From the NCBI GenBank assembly GCA_014859985.1, contig JACZKN010000439.1, positions 1 through 5,616 on the forward strand: a stretch of DNA of 5,616 bases. Direction: 5' to 3'. Source of the stretch: Candidatus Krumholzibacteriia bacterium (GTDB taxonomy: Bacteria; Krumholzibacteriota; Krumholzibacteriia; LZORAL124-64-63). Shown here piece by piece: positions 5,480-5,616 of the stretch. Under the pieces are notes generated by a model that was not told where the DNA came from, did no database searches, and worked only from the letters and a program-made list of their open reading frames with translations. Within the stretch, counting starts at the first letter, position 1; each line of letters begins with the position of its first letter. The translations under genes were made by a program, and so were the position numbers.

Positions 5480-5616
5480 GACGACGGGTTCACCGTCGCC
5501 ACCGCCGGCGGCGACCTGCAGGCCGGTGCCGTGGTGCTGGCCAGCGGCGGCCGCACCTCCGCCGGATCGGGCCCAGACGGCTACGCCCTGGCCCGCGGCC
5601 TGGGCCACACCGTCGT
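5480..5616 (+). other. Inverted duplicate fragment of the oxidoreductase gene on the plus strand
   Basis: This stretch reads open on the plus strand for 45 codons with no stop. It begins DDGFTVATAGGDLQ (5480-5521) and continues into AGAVVLASGG, the same residues that the minus-strand gene encodes at 5479 and below. The first 14 codons are absent from the minus-strand copy and fit the family as the segment just before the VLASGG motif. So the spacer plus right arm is a genuine piece of the same gene joined head to head with the other copy. It has no start or stop of its own and is unlikely to be a separate gene. Confidence 0.8.
5523..5616. repeat. Right arm of a perfect 94-bp inverted repeat
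   Basis: Exact reverse complement of 5386-5479, separated from it by a 43-nt spacer (5480-5522). It reaches the window's last base, so the repeat may continue. Perfect identity points to a very recent event or a laboratory/assembly fold-back rather than an old genomic palindrome. Confidence 0.97.

Noticed and set aside
5386..5616. Inverted repeat as terminal repeats of a transposon or as a replication/attachment site
   Set aside because: Both arms are coding sequence of one conserved flavoprotein gene and the spacer is the same gene; there is no transposase, target duplication or origin-like repeat.
1..5616. CRISPR array, tRNA, rRNA, insertion sequence or defence system
   Set aside because: I saw no regularly spaced direct repeats, no cloverleaf-like sequence, no ribosomal RNA blocks, and no transposase, nuclease or toxin motifs on either strand.

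Overview
The window is a very GC-rich bacterial segment of about 5.6 kb. All four genes are on the minus strand, and the genes at both ends are incomplete. Two genes encode secreted proteins, and two encode ordinary enzymes (a carbon-nitrogen hydrolase and a flavoprotein oxidoreductase). The large secreted protein ends in a FlgD-like / type A sorting-like beta domain (PNPFNPQTTI near the C-terminus). This domain is typical of the Fibrobacterota-Chlorobi-Bacteroidota (FCB) superphylum and nearby candidate phyla. With such high GC, a lineage such as Eisenbacteria, Krumholzibacteriota or Latescibacterota is plausible. That placement is inferred from domain style and composition, not from a marker gene.

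Layout from right to left, which is the direction of transcription. (1) 4683-5479: C-terminal two thirds of an HI0933/BaiN-type FAD-dependent oxidoreductase. Its 5' part is lost where the sequence folds back on itself. Positions 5386-5479 and 5523-5616 form a perfect 94-bp inverted repeat around a 43-nt spacer, and 5480-5616 carries the same gene on the opposite strand. (2) 3710-4543: a 277-residue secreted protein with a cysteine-flanked PGYWKNH module and an acidic tail. It has its own sigma-70-like promoter, a strong ribosome binding site and a downstream hairpin. (3) 794-3553: a 919-residue secreted modular beta-rich protein with three copies of a TDGFD-type module, a two-part GW(N/S)LL segment and the C-terminal FlgD-like domain. 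It also has its own promoter and downstream hairpin. (4) 1-668: the N-terminal 222 residues of a nitrilase-superfamily hydrolase with its own promoter. The position of the usual catalytic lysine holds methionine.

The genes do not look like one operon. Gaps are 125-156 nt. The three genes whose 5' ends are visible each have a plausible -35/-10 pair, and both secreted-protein genes are followed 25-28 nt after their stop codons by a perfect 9-bp GC stem with a 10-nt loop. Nothing here amounts to a demonstrated new system. The observations most worth checking are the fold-back at the right end (probably an assembly or amplification chimera), the Lys-to-Met change in the hydrolase, the internal module architecture of the large secreted protein, and the acidic tail ending in WGQLKANYR on the smaller one.
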